Shown here piece by piece: positions 5,213 to 7,684 of a DNA stretch of 7,684 nucleotides. Both the position numbers and the translations under genes were made by a program. Each line of letters starts with the position of its first letter. The stretch's first letter is position 1. Origin of the DNA: Candidatus Woesearchaeota archaeon (GTDB lineage Archaea > Nanobdellota > Nanobdellia > SCGC-AAA011-G17 > VGLX01). The DNA is taken from contig VGLX01000054.1 in assembly GCA_016866645.1 (NCBI GenBank), positions 1 through 7,684 on the forward strand, written 5' to 3'. The notes beneath the pieces were generated by a model. That model was not told where the DNA came from, searched no databases, and worked only from the letters and a program-made list of their open reading frames with translations.

Positions 5213-6354
5213 TTTTTTGTCCTGTTCAGAAAATGCTTCGGGTCTCCCCACTCATCAAATCCGACGCTTCTTCCGATAGTTTTTATGCGACCTAGCAGGC
5301 ATAGTTTGCATTCGTCTGTGTCCTCGTCTATGCATGGCTTTCCATCATAAAGCATGTATTCTTTCCTTACACGTTTTGGCGTGACTAGAGGCATTATCAC
5401 ATTCGCCCCGTATTGCAGGCCTTTTTCTCGCCCATCAGGGTAAAGCGCTTGAAGGGCTGTTGTCGTTGCTATGTTGACATCTTTGAGCGCTATCCTTGTT
5501 ACTGCGATCATCATTAAAGAAAGGTTGAACACGTCCTCTTTTCTGTTTTTTGTTTCTTGCCCATATCTTTTCATGGGCGTTTGCCTGTGGGTTATGTAAG
5601 GCCCCATCCCTATCATGTCGATGTCGTATTTCTTGAAGAACATGATGTCATCAGCTAGGTCTTCGATGGTTTGCCCGGGCAGCCCAATCATCACTCCGCT
5701 TCCGATCTGGTATCCTATCTTTTTTAGGATGCGCAAGCATTTCTTCCTGTTTTTCAGAGTCTGGTTTTTCGGGTGTGTCTTCTTGAACAGTTCTGGATTT
5801 GTTGTTTCTATTCTTAGGAGGTAGCGATGCGCGCCTGCTTCGAAGAAACGCCTGTATGCCGCGTAGTCCTGCTCGCCTACGCTCAGCGTTACCCCCAGGC
5901 CGTTTGGAAGCCTGTCGCTTTTTGTTTTTTCTTTTGTTTTTTCTTTTGTTTTTTCTTTTGTTTTTTCTTTTGTTTTTTCTTTTATTTTTTTGGTTACGTC
6001 CTCTACAAAGTCTACAAATTTTGAATCTCGCCTTTCTCCAGACTGGAGGACTATCGAGCCGTAACCATTGTCAGCGCACCATGCCGCAATATTGGTTATC
6101 TCTTCTTTTTCTAGGGAGTACCGCATTATTTCTTTGTTGCCTTTCCTTATCCCGCAGTAATAGCAGTTGTTCGCGCACAGGTTTGAGAATTCCAGCAATC
6201 CGCGGTAGTATACCTTTTCACCGCAGTGTTGTTTCATTACAAAGTAGGCTTTTTTTCTTATCATCTCTATTTCTTGTTTGTTCTTAACAGAGAGTAGGCG
6301 GATTATGTCATTTTTGCTGAGGTTCTTTTTTTCTAATAGTTTTTTTAGCTGCAT
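5209..6354 (-). CDS. hydE: [FeFe]-hydrogenase maturation radical SAM enzyme HydE
   Basis: HydE is a radical SAM enzyme that processes the Fe(CO)2(CN)-cysteine synthon made by HydG toward the diiron subcluster. The 381-aa protein carries the SAM-cluster motif C60-X3-C64-X2-C67-G in the context FSNLCANNCYYCGIRKGN, followed by radical SAM barrel elements (IVLQSGE, LRIETTNPELF, VMIGLPGQT, IGMGPYITHRQTP). A second cluster site near the C-terminus, C341-X7-C349-X2-C352, matches the optional [2Fe-2S] site of some HydE proteins. Its relative PylB shares the fold, but the hydG/hydF neighbours decide in favour of HydE. An oddity is a Lys/Glu/Thr insertion (about residues 122-145) made of KEKT units and encoded by a 12-bp tandem repeat. 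The ATG follows the hydG stop after one nucleotide; the stop overlaps the glyA start (ATGA). Confidence 0.95.
   Translation of the reverse strand: MQLKKLLEKKNLSKNDIIRLLSVKNKQEIEMIRKKAYFVMKQHCGEKVYYRGLLEFSNLCANNCYYCGIRKGNKEIMRYSLEKEEITNIAAWCADNGYGSIVLQSGERRDSKFVDFVEDVTKKIKEKTKEKTKEKTKEKTKEKTKSDRLPNGLGVTLSVGEQDYAAYRRFFEAGAHRYLLRIETTNPELFKKTHPKNQTLKNRKKCLRILKKIGYQIGSGVMIGLPGQTIEDLADDIMFFKKYDIDMIGMGPYITHRQTPMKRYGQETKNRKEDVFNLSLMMIAVTRIALKDVNIATTTALQALYPDGREKGLQYGANVIMPLVTPKRVRKEYMLYDGKPCIDEDTDECKLCLLGRIKTIGRSVGFDEWGDPKHFLNRTKK
5924..5983. repeat. 12-bp tandem repeat (5 perfect copies) inside hydE
   Basis: The plus strand has five exact consecutive copies of GTTTTTTCTTTT, flanked by degenerate partial copies. 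On the coding strand each unit adds the four residues KEKT. Because 12 is a multiple of three, copy-number change alters the length of the insertion without shifting frame. Confidence 0.95.
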
Positions 6355-6355
6355 T

Positions 6356-7684
6356 TTAAAAGTATAAGTCCCTCCCTGATTTTTTCACCATCTTCAGATA
6401 TTCGAGAGTTTTGTTTCTTATGGCCTTGGAGGGGATGTTTTTCAGTTCTTTGTGAATAAGCTTTTCTCCGGCCTTGATGGTCCTGCTGTCAGCGTAGTCT
6501 TCTAAGAATTCTTGGAATGTTATCAGCGCGTTGGGTAAGCAATGGAGTTTTATCAAGCCAGGTTTGGCCAGGTCCATGAAGTCTTTTCCCACCCTTCCAC
6601 TCCGGTAGCATGCGGTGCAGAATGATGGGATGAACCCTTGTTTTATCACTGACCTTATCATTTCAGCAACGCTTCTGGTGTCTTCTAAGCTGAACTGCCC
6701 TTCAGTGTGGGAGCTTGTTGCTTCTTCTTTATATCCTCCGGGGCTGGTTTTAGAGCCTGCGCTTATTTGTGAGACTCCTAGATTGAGCAGCTCTTTTCGC
6801 ATGTTTGGAGATTCACGCGTGGACAGTATTATGCCTGTATAAGGCAATGCGCATCTTAGCACAGCAACTATTTTTTTGAAATCAGTGTCTGAGACTGGGC
6901 AGGGTACTTTTTGTGATGCTGGCGCGTTTTGTGCAGGTTTTATTCTTGGTACTGAGATGGTGTGCGGCCCTGTGCCGTAGGTTTCCTCAAGGTGAGTTGC
7001 ATGTTGGATTAATGCTAAGACTTCATAGCGATACTCATACAGCCCGAATAAGGCTCCGATGCCGACATCTTTTATCCCACTTTTTAAGGCTCGGTCCATC
7101 GTGTGAAGCCTCCAGGAGTAGTCTGCTTTTTTTCCTGCAGGGTGCATCAGTTTGTAAGTCTCTGGGTGGTATGTTTCTTGGAAGACAGTGTAAGTGCCTA
7201 TCTTTGCGGATTTTAGTTTTTTGAGTTCTTTATAGGCCATGGGTGATATTTCGAGGTTTATCCTTCTTATCGAGTTTCCTTTTGAGTCTCTAACCTTGTA
7301 TATTGCGCTTATTGTTTTCAGGCAACGGTCCAAATCGCATGCTGCGGGGTCTTCTCCCATTAGGAGCAATATCCTTTTATGGCCTTGGTGGAGTATTGCT
7401 TTTGCTTCTTCTTTTACTTGACTGGGTGTCAAGCATTTTCGCATCAGGTCTTTATTGTCTCTTCTAAAACCGCAGTAAAGGCAGTTGTTGGAGCAGTAGT
7501 TGGACACGTATAGCGGGGCGAAGAGGACTAGGCGGTTGCCATATATCTGTTGTTTAATCTTCAAAGCGGTTTTAAAAAGGCAGTCCAATGATTTTTTGTC
7601 AGATATGTTGATTAAAACTGCGATGTCTTCTAGGCTTAAACCTCTTAGAAGGAGGGATCTTTTTAGTATTTTTGATACCTTATT
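6356..7684 (-). CDS. hydG: [FeFe]-hydrogenase maturation tyrosine lyase HydG (5' end outside window)
   Basis: HydG cleaves tyrosine by radical SAM chemistry and makes the Fe(CO)2(CN) synthon of the H-cluster. The frame is open to the window edge, giving 442 residues with no first Met; the TTG at 7588 is not the true start, since the 32 codons before it (including LEDIAVLINI) match the normal HydG N-terminus. About 30 residues are probably missing. Landmarks are YGNRLVLFAPLYVSNYC, the SAM-cluster motif C64-X3-C68-X2-C71, FQETYHPETYKLMHPAG, DVGIGALFGLYEYR and SVPRIKPA. The C-terminal C356-X2-C359-X22-C382 motif binds the second cluster that holds the unique iron; it distinguishes HydG from the thiamine enzyme ThiH. 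The stop is one nucleotide before hydE. It is the first maturase gene seen; the promoter lies beyond the window. Confidence 0.96.
   Translation of the reverse strand, partial: NKVSKILKRSLLLRGLSLEDIAVLINISDKKSLDCLFKTALKIKQQIYGNRLVLFAPLYVSNYCSNNCLYCGFRRDNKDLMRKCLTPSQVKEEAKAILHQGHKRILLLMGEDPAACDLDRCLKTISAIYKVRDSKGNSIRRINLEISPMAYKELKKLKSAKIGTYTVFQETYHPETYKLMHPAGKKADYSWRLHTMDRALKSGIKDVGIGALFGLYEYRYEVLALIQHATHLEETYGTGPHTISVPRIKPAQNAPASQKVPCPVSDTDFKKIVAVLRCALPYTGIILSTRESPNMRKELLNLGVSQISAGSKTSPGGYKEEATSSHTEGQFSLEDTRSVAEMIRSVIKQGFIPSFCTACYRSGRVGKDFMDLAKPGLIKLHCLPNALITFQEFLEDYADSRTIKAGEKLIHKELKNIPSKAIRNKTLEYLKMVKKSGRDLYF

Noticed and set aside
5213..5251. Earlier ATG for glyA at 5251
   Set aside because: It would add 13 residues lying entirely within hydE; the ATGA overlap at 5212 gives a normal SHMT N-terminus.
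5799..6287. Plus-strand frames rich in Phe/Leu opposite hydE
   Set aside because: Their Phe-rich runs are simply the antisense of the KEKT repeat; no membrane-protein gene is supported.
5209..6354. PylB or BioB instead of HydE
   Set aside because: Same fold family, but the CX7CX2C site and operon with hydG and hydF support HydE; no pyl or bio genes are visible.
7586..7588. TTG at 7588 as the hydG start
   Set aside because: The frame stays open to the window edge and the upstream residues fit the HydG N-terminal region.
6356..7684. ThiH (thiamine tyrosine lyase) instead of HydG
   Set aside because: The C-terminal CX2CX22C motif and the hydE/hydF neighbours identify HydG.

Overview
The window looks archaeal and most likely belongs to a DPANN-type genome, though taxonomy is inferred. 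The evidence is promoter style: BRE/TATA-like boxes 25-30 bp upstream of predicted starts, one gene that would be almost leaderless, few Shine-Dalgarno sites, and T-tract ends. A small, tightly packed gene set and a winged-HTH MNT/HEPN pair fit the same picture. No rRNA, tRNA or CRISPR array is visible.

Left part (1-841, + strand): an AT-rich edge that may hold the 3' end of a gene, a 75-residue unrecognised protein, and 6 nt later a 162-residue M23/LytM-like metallopeptidase-fold protein in which the usual middle catalytic His appears to be Tyr. Middle intergenic stretch (842-1199): a possible 24-codon minus-strand gene with its own TATA and Shine-Dalgarno, a possible structured RNA ending in an intrinsic-terminator-like hairpin, and a strong TATA box overlapping a palindrome.

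Toxin-antitoxin part (1200-2392, + strand): a wHTH-nucleotidyltransferase (MNT) antitoxin overlapping by ATGA a HEPN toxin gene that is interrupted by an in-frame TGA at codon 94 and then stays open for 99 more codons. Convergent gene ends with T-tracts and a small inverted repeat lie at 2393-2437.

Right part (2433-7684, - strand): a compact operon read right to left as hydG (its 5' end lies outside the window), hydE, glyA, hydF, with junctions of +1, -4 and -7 nt, followed by a DUF167 gene that may have its own promoter. HydG, HydE and HydF are the three maturases that build the organometallic H-cluster of [FeFe]-hydrogenase. All their diagnostic cluster motifs are present: CX3CX2C plus CX2CX22C in HydG, CX3CX2C plus CX7CX2C in HydE, and CXHX46HCXXC in HydF. 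The serine hydroxymethyltransferase gene sits inside this maturation operon, translationally linked to both neighbours. Serine and lipoyl-H-protein (glycine cleavage) chemistry have been implicated in making the azadithiolate bridge of the H-cluster, so the layout suggests a self-contained maturation module with a dedicated serine/glycine/one-carbon enzyme. The hydrogenase structural gene itself is not in the window and would be sought beyond 7684.
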